Numbered from the stretch's first letter, positions 16,901-24,028 are shown. The stretch is 26,014 bases of DNA from H111-94 sp034436045 (GCA_034436045.1 DAOTVZ010000194.1:1-26014), one strand, 5' to 3'. The notes: generated by a model not told the origin, from the letters alone. Translations and numbers: made by a program.

Positions 16901-17874
16901 AACGCATTGCTCGCTTGCTGGCCCAACGCCATCGCCCCACCCCCAACAGCTATCGCCGTGCCGACCTCATTGCTGTGTGGCCGCTTATCGGGCAGTACAC
17001 GCTGCAAGATCGCACAGCATTGGAAGAGGAGCGCAACACGGTTGAGCAGGAACTGACTGCATTAGAAGAGCAGGAACGCCTGCTGAGCCAGCAACTCCAT
17101 ATCGGTGATGAGCGTCTCGACCTGAGCCTGGCACGCGCACACCTGGAACAGCAGGAACGTGCCTATGAGATGAAGAAGCGCGGCCACACCCTGGTCAAAG
17201 CGGTCAGTGAACGCCTGGTACGCAAGGTCATTGCGCGCACCGAACACTACATGCTCCAGCTTCTCCCACTGCTGACCGGCGGGCGCTACCATGATCTGCA
17301 TTTGACAACGGAAGCAGAGGACGGAACGGTGAGCGGTGGCCCGTTGAACATCAGCCTGTGGGACAGCATGGCAGGCGAATATGTGACAAAGGAGGCTCTC
17401 TCGACCGGCACCGCCGCGCAACTCTCGCTGGCATTGCGCCTGGCCTTCGCCATTGCTACCTTGCCACGCGAACTAACCGCCGCCCCCGGCTTTTTGATGC
17501 TGGACGAGCCGCTCAGTTCGCTTGATCGGGAGCGCACACAGGCCCTGGTCGATGCCTTGACTGGCGACCTGATCAGCCGCCACTTCGAGCAGGTTATCTT
17601 AGTTTCCTACAGTGGTGCCTTCGACCCAGGTATGTTCCCTTACCATATCTACCTGGATCATGGGGCCATTGTCGAGAGCAATCTACCGGTTGTACAGTAT
17701 AACGCGCAGAGTCTGCAAGCGGCCCAGGCCATAGCTTCCCGGCTCCCTTCCGCCGCAGCTACTCCAAAAGAGCCTGTAACGGATACGTTAAACAATACCG
17801 CCGCCAGCGATGATTTTGTTGTTTCAATCCCGACCGAGGTACCCGCTCTTCCTCAACCATCTATGTCTTCTTGA
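13933..17874 (+). CDS. Rad50/SbcC-like (YhaN-type) AAA ATPase with membrane hairpin inside the coiled coil
   Basis: Predicted ATP-driven partner of the upstream phosphoesterase. 1313 residues, larger than E. coli SbcC (about 1050). Walker A is GSNEAGKS (G32-S39). Long heptad-rich coiled coils occupy about 190-520 and 580-1120. The ABC signature is LSTGTAAQLSLALRL (Ser1157-Gly1159), and Walker B is FLMLDEPLSSLD (D1191, E1192), with the D-loop following. At the middle, where Rad50 has a soluble CxxC zinc hook, residues 524-546 and 549-571 form two hydrophobic segments joined by a very short turn. C534-L-V-C537 lies inside the first segment. The last 65 residues are a disordered Ala/Thr/Pro tail. 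The start ATG follows CGGAG. It converges with an unknown gene at only 2 bases. B. subtilis YhaN is the nearest known type (from memory). Confidence 0.9.
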   Translation: MIILKHLTVEQFRLLREVNLHFPQRGSILIQGSNEAGKSALLESIYFALYGEPLAAERGKRSLDDLISYGASSASVTLTLSISVTELTVTRTLERGKGQKVALYIRRLGLPEEGPITRLASANERIIAELGHMDGPTLRNSCLIEQKGLERLESLSGAERETTIRKLLGIEQWSRVTERFVVTADDERQLNEARERLRLAELQERIPRLNTRFEEIEAALEAIIVNEELEEIEQQEREIAEQEKALNEIQQRRSEIKQQMNRVHQLKTADNTLNEIITTYEAISHAQQEIPALEKQISELERREREELPTLESRVSELSDLTRSFGTLQRMSNDLLAVVDTIKDLKQELKQQENAQESLSSLKEQIAHAEERVREARTALQTLEEQRRAERPRLEARQQRLQTLSERLAKLKEQEERYSHLLKSRVLAQENSEHLAQLQQEIKATEQELAQAENKARQLQSQAEELEWRARQLSIRRQLAEWQRLKRQAIELANAEQHVHAAHQQQEQLTAMEQEARRKASLRLGMTIMVIVLCLVCALVALVEFAHGSAALAMGVGVLALLLAGGAAYSMRTYTQARNQKQALEQQMQEAVNRMGAMVAAREAARRMGGNADDLTRIEREIQNLGGSIPRSLEEATRLLQQPTGSNESLAEIQKRIQAKREEVNAAHKQVKGATETLASQRKEFTRLEEARARESWNTVDEDLRATLTAIGRVQEEITQLANQEGLPALSVHERLRRSRTITQGALPTVPLTPLTSANEAEQEGVPELETLVEHTIKATQQEIATLDSKLDLVADLTRQLKVQQEALDVLLDRKRALEARTERYRTSDPQQQIERAREQQAMLRSALQSLQDSLRQRVKPLGIVFGQAAISAAETAARKQLEELHMALAGKLKLQKMLEQYGESLKKHQEALAEHYKQLAKFSNSLGSWIVPPNPFAEALTHLRARCQHEIDQANERGLLKELDDLQLREGALRAKVALCQQEIENTQERIARLLAQRHRPTPNSYRRADLIAVWPLIGQYTLQDRTALEEERNTVEQELTALEEQERLLSQQLHIGDERLDLSLARAHLEQQERAYEMKKRGHTLVKAVSERLVRKVIARTEHYMLQLLPLLTGGRYHDLHLTTEAEDGTVSGGPLNISLWDSMAGEYVTKEALSTGTAAQLSLALRLAFAIATLPRELTAAPGFLMLDEPLSSLDRERTQALVDALTGDLISRHFEQVILVSYSGAFDPGMFPYHIYLDHGAIVESNLPVVQYNAQSLQAAQAIASRLPSAAATPKEPVTDTLNNTAASDDFVVSIPTEVPALPQPSMSS

Positions 17875-17876
17875 TG

Positions 17877-18362
17877 TTAAAACAAAGGACGCAGGGTGCG
17901 CCAGGGGGTAGGCGCTTCAACAATCACAGCCGCCTGCCAGCCTGGCTCACCATATAAAATAGAGCCATCCCAGTGAGGGTTTTTGTGACAAAAATGATAA
18001 CGCATTTGCCAGTGGTGCCCGACCTTTTGTTTCTCATAATAGGCCGTTTCCAGGCCGAGATGAAAAGCTAATAACTGCGCATAGTACGGCTGAAGACGGT
18101 ACTCCAGATCATCAGTGTCCAGTTCATGGTCGGTAAATGAGAATTGCATATCGAAACGGTAGGGGTAGGAAGCCACCTCTGGATCGCGTTCATCTTCATC
18201 CGCTTGCCGAATGAGGAGGAACATACCCAGCACCTCAAACTGGTAGTAAGGCTCGCCTGCGAAGGAGTTGTACTGATACGCGGGAAGTGAGAAGAGTTTA
18301 TAGATCTCTGTCGCCAGTTGGTGTAGCGATTTATCAGTCTTGATGCAGATTTGAAAAGACAT
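17877..18362 (-). CDS. Hypothetical protein, aromatic-rich
   Basis: Not recognised. 161 residues with a strong ribosome site (AAGGAG, 6 bases before ATG 18362) and a near-consensus promoter upstream (18401-18429), so it is a real gene. The protein is soluble, with no signal peptide or membrane segment. It is rich in tyrosine, phenylalanine and histidine (PYYQFE, SYPYRFDMQF, GHHWQMRYHFCH). Acidic stretches include DEDERDPE and HELDTDDLE. A conserved-looking C-terminus contains WDGSILYGEPGW. The pattern of alternating polar and aromatic residues suggests a mainly beta fold. It is divergent from the ArsR-type gene and might share regulation with it. No function is assigned. Confidence 0.75.
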   Translation of the reverse strand: MSFQICIKTDKSLHQLATEIYKLFSLPAYQYNSFAGEPYYQFEVLGMFLLIRQADEDERDPEVASYPYRFDMQFSFTDHELDTDDLEYRLQPYYAQLLAFHLGLETAYYEKQKVGHHWQMRYHFCHKNPHWDGSILYGEPGWQAAVIVEAPTPWRTLRPLF

Positions 18363-18392
18363 AGAGTACTCCTTGCTGGAGGTGTGCAGATA

Positions 18393-18430
18393 CTTGACAC
18401 ATCTTACGATTGTTAGCCAGCAGTGTCAAG
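18393..18430 (-). promoter_or_regulatory. Promoter of the hypothetical gene, flanked by an inverted repeat
   Basis: On the minus strand TTGACA (plus-strand TGTCAA, 18424-18429) and TAAGAT (plus-strand ATCTTA, 18401-18406) are 17 bases apart. The -35 is part of GTGTCAAG (18423-18430), whose inverse CTTGACAC lies at 18393-18400 at about the start of transcription. The two half-sites bracket the promoter and could be a regulator's paired sites. Confidence 0.6.
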
Positions 18431-18478
18431 AGTATAGCAGGGTGGCAAGGCGAGTGCAGTAAGGTACCCCGCTCTCCC

Positions 18479-18508
18479 TTGACAAGCCGAACGATAGAAA
18501 GCTATTAT
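18479..18508 (+). promoter_or_regulatory. SigA-type promoter of the ArsR-family gene
   Basis: TTGACA (18479-18484) and TATTAT (18503-18508) are 18 bases apart, the best promoter in the window. It predicts a leader of about 90 bases before the ATG at 18607, with a hairpin (CTCGCCCT ... AGGGCAGCGAG, 18542-18565) in it. Confidence 0.75.
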
Positions 18509-18524
18509 ATAAACAGATGTTTAT
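18509..18524. promoter_or_regulatory. ArsR/SmtB-type operator
   Basis: ATAAACA-GA-TGTTTAT is a perfect 7-2-7 inverted repeat that begins on the base after the -10 and covers the transcription start. The shape and A/T-rich ends resemble ArsR/SmtB-family operators, so the adjacent regulator probably represses itself here. Confidence 0.65.
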
Positions 18525-18606
18525 GTAATGGCCCTTGCTTCCTCGCCCTGCGCGAGGGCAGCGAGTACATTACCCAGATGACCGCACCGGGGATAAATGA
18601 GAGAAC

Positions 18607-18957
18607 ATGGACGATTGGCGCGAACTGAAAACGATGATGAAAGCCCTGGCGGATGTTGCGCGCATCGCCATCATCTATCACCTGGCTCGCACCGCTGAAA
18701 GCACCGTAACGGACCTGGCCACTCTGCTGAGTATCAGTCAACCACTGGTTTCCTGGCATCTGCGCCGACTGAAACGCGCAGGGCTGGTGAAGACGAGACG
18801 TGCAGGGCGACAGGTCTATTGTTCTTTAAACTACCAACGCTTCCAGCGCTGTCTCCAACACCTGGATCATCTGATTGATCCCTCTTTCCACATCGAGTCG
18901 TTGCCAGCAGGCACGGCTCTCATCGATCTGGAGGCAGATGTTGCGGTTGAAAAGTGA
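18607..18957 (+). CDS. ArsR-family winged-helix transcriptional repressor
   Basis: 116 residues: a winged helix with MMKALADVARIAIIYHLA leading into the helix-turn-helix TDLATLLSISQPLVSWHLRR, then the wing LVKTRRAGRQVYCSL and a C-terminal dimerisation helix. The usual metal motif (ELCVCDL) is absent: the corresponding helix reads STVTDLATLL with no cysteines, and the only cysteines are two isolated ones further on. So it is probably not an arsenic or metal sensor of the classic type; the signal is unknown. It sits behind a strong promoter with an operator across the start site, which indicates autoregulation. The divergent unknown gene, or the PHP-domain gene about 155 bases downstream, are the nearest candidate targets. 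Confidence 0.88.
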   Translation: MDDWRELKTMMKALADVARIAIIYHLARTAESTVTDLATLLSISQPLVSWHLRRLKRAGLVKTRRAGRQVYCSLNYQRFQRCLQHLDHLIDPSFHIESLPAGTALIDLEADVAVEK

Positions 18958-19113
18958 ACCATTCCTTTGTTCCCGTCAGCGGCGCAGAGCGTTAACATTG
19001 CTTTACAGCGGTTTAAGGCTGATCCTTAACCGGGGTATGTTAGAGTAAGTGGAGAGAGGTATTGTACCCCCAAAAGCACAAGAACAATGTAGAGAAGGTA
19101 GAGAAGGAGTTTC

Positions 19114-19965
19114 ATGGCAACCATCAAATCCAGCAGGACAACGATGCTCGTAGAACGGAAGAATACAGGTACAGCAATGCTGAAGAAGCGCAGAGCGATG
19201 ACGGCTCAGCAGGCTCTGATGGCCGGGAAACTGGGCCGCGCCGACCTGCACATGCATAGCACCTATAGTGACGGCGTTGGCACAATAGAACAAATTTTAG
19301 ACCATGTACAGAACCGAACAAACCTTGATGTAATCGCCATCACCGATCATGACGTCATTGAAGGCTCATTGCGCGCACGCGACCTGTGGGCGCGCGGGCA
19401 ATATCGCTTTGACTTTATCGTTGGTGAAGAAATCTCCACCCAATCCGGCCATCTGCTGGCACTCTTCATCGAGAAACGCATTCAACCGGGGCTGAGCATG
19501 GAACGCAGCATCGACCTGGTGCATGAGCAGGGAGGGCTGGCCGTGGTTGCCCACCCGCTGCATCCCCTTTTCCGTCACAGTTGTCCACGTGCCGTGCTGG
19601 ATCGGATTCATGCGGCACAGGATGTCTGGCTGGATGGCATCGAAACCTGGAATGCCAGCTTCTGCGGCATCTATGCTAACCGGGTAGCCATGCAGGCCAA
19701 CCGCGAAGTCTATGGCTTGCCTGAACTAGGCAATAGCGATGCGCACACCCTAAACGCTATCGGCTACGGTTGCACCTGGTTCGAGGGCAAAACGGCGCAA
19801 GAGGTGCGCGCGACCATTGAGTCCGGCCTGAGTGCGCCAGGGGGACGCCTGTGGGATGTGCAGGACTATCTGCAATGGGCACGTTTCCGCGTTAGTAAAA
19901 AGGGCCGTGAGGCCAACCGCCGCATGGGTATGTCTGCCATTGAATCCGCCGGTTCCGTAGCGTGA
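19114..19965 (+). CDS. PHP-domain metal-dependent phosphoesterase
   Basis: 283 residues. It belongs to the PHP superfamily, whose stand-alone members hydrolyse phosphate esters or short RNA and nucleotides (RNase AM/YciV type). A basic N-terminal extension of about 40 residues precedes the domain. Metal-binding motifs in order: ADLHMHSTYSDG (H46, H48, D53), AITDHD (D78, H79), GEEIS (E105), VAHPLHP (H147), GNSDAH (D209, H211). All ligands of the trinuclear site seem present, so it should be active. The start ATG follows AAGGAG at about 5 bases. It is a separate unit from the ArsR-type gene: a small GGTTTAAGG/CCTTAACC hairpin lies near 19011-19032 between them. The substrate is not known. Confidence 0.88.
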   Translation: MATIKSSRTTMLVERKNTGTAMLKKRRAMTAQQALMAGKLGRADLHMHSTYSDGVGTIEQILDHVQNRTNLDVIAITDHDVIEGSLRARDLWARGQYRFDFIVGEEISTQSGHLLALFIEKRIQPGLSMERSIDLVHEQGGLAVVAHPLHPLFRHSCPRAVLDRIHAAQDVWLDGIETWNASFCGIYANRVAMQANREVYGLPELGNSDAHTLNAIGYGCTWFEGKTAQEVRATIESGLSAPGGRLWDVQDYLQWARFRVSKKGREANRRMGMSAIESAGSVA

Positions 19966-20188
19966 TGCCTGGCAAGACCCGGCGTTGCCACATAGAGGAA
20001 CAGGTTTACTTCGTCCACGTATAGACAAGAAATGCAGATAAAAAAATGTGTAACATGTCGGTGCAGGAATAGGATTATCATGTCCTTCACCGGCATTGTT
20101 AAATAGTATCAAACATAGTGAGTATAACGTGACCTTTTGCTGACTCTTAAATATGGCCCCAAAAGAGCTAGTCCTCATCGGGCAAGTG

Positions 20189-20197
20189 TGATACAAT
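20189..20197 (+). promoter_or_regulatory. Extended -10 promoter, probably giving a leaderless message
   Basis: TG-A-TACAAT ends 6 bases before the ATG at 20204, so transcription would start at or within a base or two of the start codon. No ribosome site is visible upstream. The same 9 bases occur at 4946-4954. Confidence 0.5.
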
Positions 20198-20203
20198 AGG
20201 TAT

Positions 20204-20977
20204 ATGTTTAGCAGACGCATACAGCAACAAGCCAGACGCCTGATAATGCTATTGATTCGACCGCTGGCGCGGCTTGGCATATCGCCAAATATGTTGACCA
20301 TCGTCGGACTGCTCCTAAGCATTGTGACTGCGGCAGTCCTGGTACAAGGGTTCTTGTTTGTAGGAGGCTGGCTGGTGCTTTTTGCTGGCATCTTTGATAT
20401 GTTCGATGGCGCGATGGCGCGTGTCCGCAACGCTGCCACCACCTTCGGAGCTTTTCTTGACTCAACGCTGGACCGTTACTCGGAAAGCATCATCCTGATG
20501 GGCTTGCTCTTTTATGCCTTGAGCCATCCGGGCCTCCATGATACACTCTGGCCTTTCGCTCACGAGCAGACCTGGATGATCGCCTTAATCTATATTGCAG
20601 TGGTCGGCTCGTTGATGGTCAGTTATACCAAAGCTCGCGCGGAAGGTCTGGGTCTGGAGTGTCGCACGGGCATCCTCGCCCGCCCCGAACGTGTCATCAT
20701 TCTGGCTATTGGACTCTTATCTGGCACTGGTATCTGCTTGTGGGCCTTAGTCCTTCTGGCAGTGTTCTCGAATGTCACGGCGGTCGAGCGCATGATCTCC
20801 GTATGGCGCTCCACCCACCAGGTTGCAGAACGACCGGCTTCAGTAGTGCCACAGCAAGATGCCAGCGAGCATGACCATCGTCTGCTAACAAGTGGGGCGA
20901 ACGAGACACACGACACCACCGTTCGTCCGGTACCCACCCGCATTCTGCCGTTCAACGGTCGGGTACGTAACAAGTAA
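20204..20977 (+). CDS. CDP-alcohol phosphatidyltransferase family protein
   Basis: An integral membrane enzyme that joins a CDP-activated lipid to an alcohol such as glycerol phosphate or inositol phosphate in phospholipid synthesis. 257 residues. The catalytic motif is complete: FDMFDGAMAR, G at 82, then FLDSTLD, giving D65, D68, G69, A72, R73, G82, D86 and D90. Several membrane segments follow (GLLLSIVTAAVLV, WLVLFAGIF, ILMGLLFYAL, IALIYIAVVGSLMVSY, VIILAIGLLSGTG). A basic amphipathic N-terminus precedes the first segment. The last 50 residues are a polar, disordered tail not needed by the family. The order and spacing resemble phosphatidylinositol-phosphate or archaetidyl-type synthases, but the acceptor is not decidable. 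It appears leaderless. Confidence 0.9.
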   Translation: MFSRRIQQQARRLIMLLIRPLARLGISPNMLTIVGLLLSIVTAAVLVQGFLFVGGWLVLFAGIFDMFDGAMARVRNAATTFGAFLDSTLDRYSESIILMGLLFYALSHPGLHDTLWPFAHEQTWMIALIYIAVVGSLMVSYTKARAEGLGLECRTGILARPERVIILAIGLLSGTGICLWALVLLAVFSNVTAVERMISVWRSTHQVAERPASVVPQQDASEHDHRLLTSGANETHDTTVRPVPTRILPFNGRVRNK

Positions 20978-21305
20978 TACGAACGGCATTGGCAAAGGTA
21001 AAGCTGGACCGAGAAACTCTACAGCGCAGCGTGAAAAGACTACTAACGGAGAAACGTAGGGGCGGACACCTCTGATGCCCGCATTGTCCATAGGCATCAT
21101 GGCCTGTCCCCGCCCATCGCTCTTGAATCTGGCGAACCACTATCCGAAGGTGAAAATAAAGCGGGTCCGCCCCGACTATCTTCCAGTCGAAGAATTCTAT
21201 ACTGCGGTGCCGCGCCTTGCGGGCATAATTGCTCGGCTCGGCACAGTATATGATGTACAATAAAACCTGCGCTCTGGTCCATAGCAACTGAGACTGGAGA
21301 CATGA
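20978..21305 (+). other. Intergenic region upstream of the NYN-domain gene
   Basis: 328 bases. It contains the palindrome at 21056-21117. A frame of 62 codons at 21075-21263 begins inside that palindrome and lacks a ribosome site, so I do not call it. TACAAT at 21256-21261, just after TG, is a possible -10 about 45 bases before the start of the next gene, without a good -35. Confidence 0.45.
21056..21117. repeat. Imperfect palindrome related to the one at 10566-10644
   Basis: The inner stem TGATGCC (21073-21079) and GGCATCA (21093-21099) is perfect. The outer arms GGGGCGGACA and TGTCCCCGCCC pair with a two-base bulge. The left end GTAGGGGC is shared with the palindrome near the fumarase gene. 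Confidence 0.5.
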
Positions 21306-23990
21306 GTGACAACACAACATACACCCGATGAGCAGAACGGCGCTGAATTGACCGCCGTTGGGCAATCCTATGCCTCCGAATTCGCGGCTGACTCTACTCC
21401 TGCCGAGGTCTCTCCATCTGTCTCCTCTACAACCCCAGAGGAGCAAGCGCCATCTGACTCTTTTTATGCCTCTGCTACTTCCGCAGCAGACACACAAGAG
21501 GTGGCGCTGATAGAAGACACAAGCGATACACGGCCCACTCCTTCCACGGACATCGCTGCCTCATCCACGTCTGAGGAGGCCGCCCTGTCAGTCCCCACCA
21601 TCGAGGCAACGACGCCTCCTGCGGAACAGCCATCGGCTCAGGATATGCCAACACCCACCTGTGAGACGGTGGAAGCCGCCGATAGCTCCGCAGCGACAGC
21701 CGCAACAGAGACTACTACATCAGCCGCGTTTGAGAACATTGAGATCATTTCTGCTGCACAGGATATATCGCCTGCCTCGGCTGAACAGGACCAGCCGCAA
21801 GAGGCAATACCTCATGAAGCGAATGCAGCAGTCGCGCTGGTGAGCAACGTCGATGTTGCCGAGAACATGCCTATCCTCAGTGCTGTCCACGTGGAGGAGA
21901 CGGTTAGCTTCACAGCACCTGATGAACCGTCGGCAACCGTCGTGTCCGAGGACGCGCCAGATGTGAAAGCAGCAGAAAAGTCGGTCGCGCTCCAGGTCGG
22001 GCATCAGGAGAGAGCGAACGATTTGTCGCTGCTGGCGGCAACGGAAGAGGAGAAGAGCGAACTGCCGCCATTTACCGCCTTCATCGAGGAATTTCGACAG
22101 GCGGAGGCGCGCGAGAACGCTGCTGAGCCATTCAGCCTCTTCCCGGAGATACGAGCCACCAGTTTTGAGGTAGCCCATCCCTCCGGCCCCACCAGCGCCG
22201 ATGAGCGGGTCTCAACCGAGATGAAAGAAACGGAACCAGCTGTCGGTGCTGCGGCGGAGGAAACCCCGGCAGATACATTCACCGACCAGAAAGAAACAGG
22301 CGAGCAACAATCCGGCCCTACGCGCTTCCGCTTCACGCGCGGCACTACAACCGGTACATCGCCCAGCGCAGGAGCGGCGGAAGAGAACGCTGCCGCAACG
22401 GGCACGGAGTCACCACGCCCCACGCGGCGCTACCGCTTCGACCGCCCTGCCACGCCCAATGGCGGGGGGACGTCCGCTAACGGCAACGCCATCGTTCCCC
22501 CGACTTCCATACCCTCTACGCCCCTTGCCAAACGGGGCGAAGAGAGCAAGGAGAGCAAAGAGCCGGTGGCACGTAACGGGCATACCATCAATACTAATGT
22601 ACATAACGGACATGCTACACACAATGGGCAGACAAATCAGCATGCCGCCGCGAGTGTCGAGAAGCCGGAGGTATTGCCCGTTGCTGAGGCACCAGCGGTA
22701 GTGTCGCCAACGCAGATAGCACAGGCGCAGCTCACCACCACAACCCCAGAGGTAAACGGCACTGAAACCCATGCATCCACCAATGGTGAGCCGGAGCGTC
22801 GTCGCCGCCATGGGCAGCGCGAGAAAGAACAGCCCGCCGCCGCAACGACGACACCCACCCCTTCGACTCCTCTAATACCGGCACAGGAACCTGTAGTACC
22901 AGTTACGGAGCAAATACCACCTATGATTGAAGAAATTGCGCCAGAGGATCTGCCACCCTTAGAATATGCCGATTTACAGAAGACTACCAGTCGTCGCCGC
23001 CGCCGCCATCGTTCAAGCACGGCCACAACACCGACGGTCAGCGCCAACGGGGCCACACCGACGCCGCTGACTGATGTGAATAAGCCGGATGCGCCGACTA
23101 CACAAGGCACACCATCAACCCCGACCATGCCCACACCCCTTCCTACGCCCACAGCGAGCAAAAATAATGGGCAATCGTTCCCCACGTATTCTATCGTCTC
23201 CGGTTACACCGTGAACCAGATGAATCAGGGCACCGATAACAATGGCCCCTTCATGGGACCGGAGCCATCGCCCGCGCGCGGCAGCGTCCTTACCCGCGAT
23301 GGGCGCACTCTGCGCGCCGAGACGCAGCGCACTCCCATCTATCCATCACGTACCGGCGGCGAGAGTGCTTCCGTCAATTCCATCCAACAACTGGCCAGCG
23401 TCCTATCGCAGTCCATTCAGATGCAGACTGATCGCATGGTGGCCGAACTGCGCCGCGCCAACCAGGCCCCGACCAATGTCTCGGTCTCTATCCCGCCCTT
23501 CCCCTCTACCGAGCGCGTCGGCGTCTTCGTAGATGTCGCTAACCTGCTCTACTCGGCGCGCACCATGCGCATCTCCATCGATTTTGGCAAGCTGCTTGAC
23601 TTCCTGCGCGGCAATCGCCGCCTGGTACGCGCCCATGCCTATTGCCCCACCAGTCCCCAGGCCGGCGACGAGCAGATGTTCCTGCAAGCGGTCAAAGGTC
23701 TCGGCTATCGCATCACCACCAAGAACTACAAGACCTTCGCCAGCGGTGCCAAGAAGGCTGACCTCGATCTGGACCTGTGCATGGATGTCGTGCGCCTGGT
23801 AGAAGGACGCGCTGTAGACTGTATCGTGTTGGTCAGCGGCGATAGCGACTTCATGCCCATGCTGGACTACTGTTCCGATCATGGAGTGCGCGTCGAGGTC
23901 GCGGCTTTCGATGAGGCCATGTCGGCCACCCTGCGCCAGAGTTGCGACCTCTTCATCAACCTCTCTATGCTTGAGGATATCCGCTCGTAG
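21306..23990 (+). CDS. NYN-domain (LabA/DUF88) putative ribonuclease with a very long disordered N-terminus
   Basis: 894 residues from a GTG at 21306, with GGAG (21296-21299) at 6 bases; an ATG at 21302 is out of frame and stops after nine codons. Residues 1 to about 685 are low-complexity (Ala, Thr, Glu, Pro, Ser), first acidic, then with basic patches: TRFRFTRG (339-346), TRRYRFDRP (373-381), RRRRHGQRE (498-506) and SRRRRRHR (562-569). A predicted helix (about 690-719) joins to the NYN domain (737-894). NYN motifs: VGVFVDVANLLY (D743, N746), KKADLDLD (D819, D821, D823), VSGDSDFMPML (D846, D848). These acidic residues form the metal-dependent RNase site of the PIN-like fold. The layout suggests RNA capture or scaffolding by the arm and cleavage by the domain (inferred). 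Followed by a strong hairpin. Confidence 0.88.
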   Translation: MTTQHTPDEQNGAELTAVGQSYASEFAADSTPAEVSPSVSSTTPEEQAPSDSFYASATSAADTQEVALIEDTSDTRPTPSTDIAASSTSEEAALSVPTIEATTPPAEQPSAQDMPTPTCETVEAADSSAATAATETTTSAAFENIEIISAAQDISPASAEQDQPQEAIPHEANAAVALVSNVDVAENMPILSAVHVEETVSFTAPDEPSATVVSEDAPDVKAAEKSVALQVGHQERANDLSLLAATEEEKSELPPFTAFIEEFRQAEARENAAEPFSLFPEIRATSFEVAHPSGPTSADERVSTEMKETEPAVGAAAEETPADTFTDQKETGEQQSGPTRFRFTRGTTTGTSPSAGAAEENAAATGTESPRPTRRYRFDRPATPNGGGTSANGNAIVPPTSIPSTPLAKRGEESKESKEPVARNGHTINTNVHNGHATHNGQTNQHAAASVEKPEVLPVAEAPAVVSPTQIAQAQLTTTTPEVNGTETHASTNGEPERRRRHGQREKEQPAAATTTPTPSTPLIPAQEPVVPVTEQIPPMIEEIAPEDLPPLEYADLQKTTSRRRRRHRSSTATTPTVSANGATPTPLTDVNKPDAPTTQGTPSTPTMPTPLPTPTASKNNGQSFPTYSIVSGYTVNQMNQGTDNNGPFMGPEPSPARGSVLTRDGRTLRAETQRTPIYPSRTGGESASVNSIQQLASVLSQSIQMQTDRMVAELRRANQAPTNVSVSIPPFPSTERVGVFVDVANLLYSARTMRISIDFGKLLDFLRGNRRLVRAHAYCPTSPQAGDEQMFLQAVKGLGYRITTKNYKTFASGAKKADLDLDLCMDVVRLVEGRAVDCIVLVSGDSDFMPMLDYCSDHGVRVEVAAFDEAMSATLRQSCDLFINLSMLEDIRS

Positions 23991-24028
23991 CCCATCGGCC
24001 GCAAAACCGCCAATGTGGCAATGAGATT

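Noticed and set aside
18607..18957. Arsenic or metal-responsive ArsR
   Set aside because: The metal-binding cysteine motif is absent and no arsenic or metal transport gene is nearby.
21075..21263. Possible small gene of 62 codons before the NYN gene
   Set aside because: Its start lies inside a palindromic repeat and there is no ribosome site.
22637..23185. Open frame of 182 codons on the minus strand
   Set aside because: Antisense to the low-complexity part of the NYN gene; its Val/Gly-rich product is simply the reverse of Thr/Pro codons.
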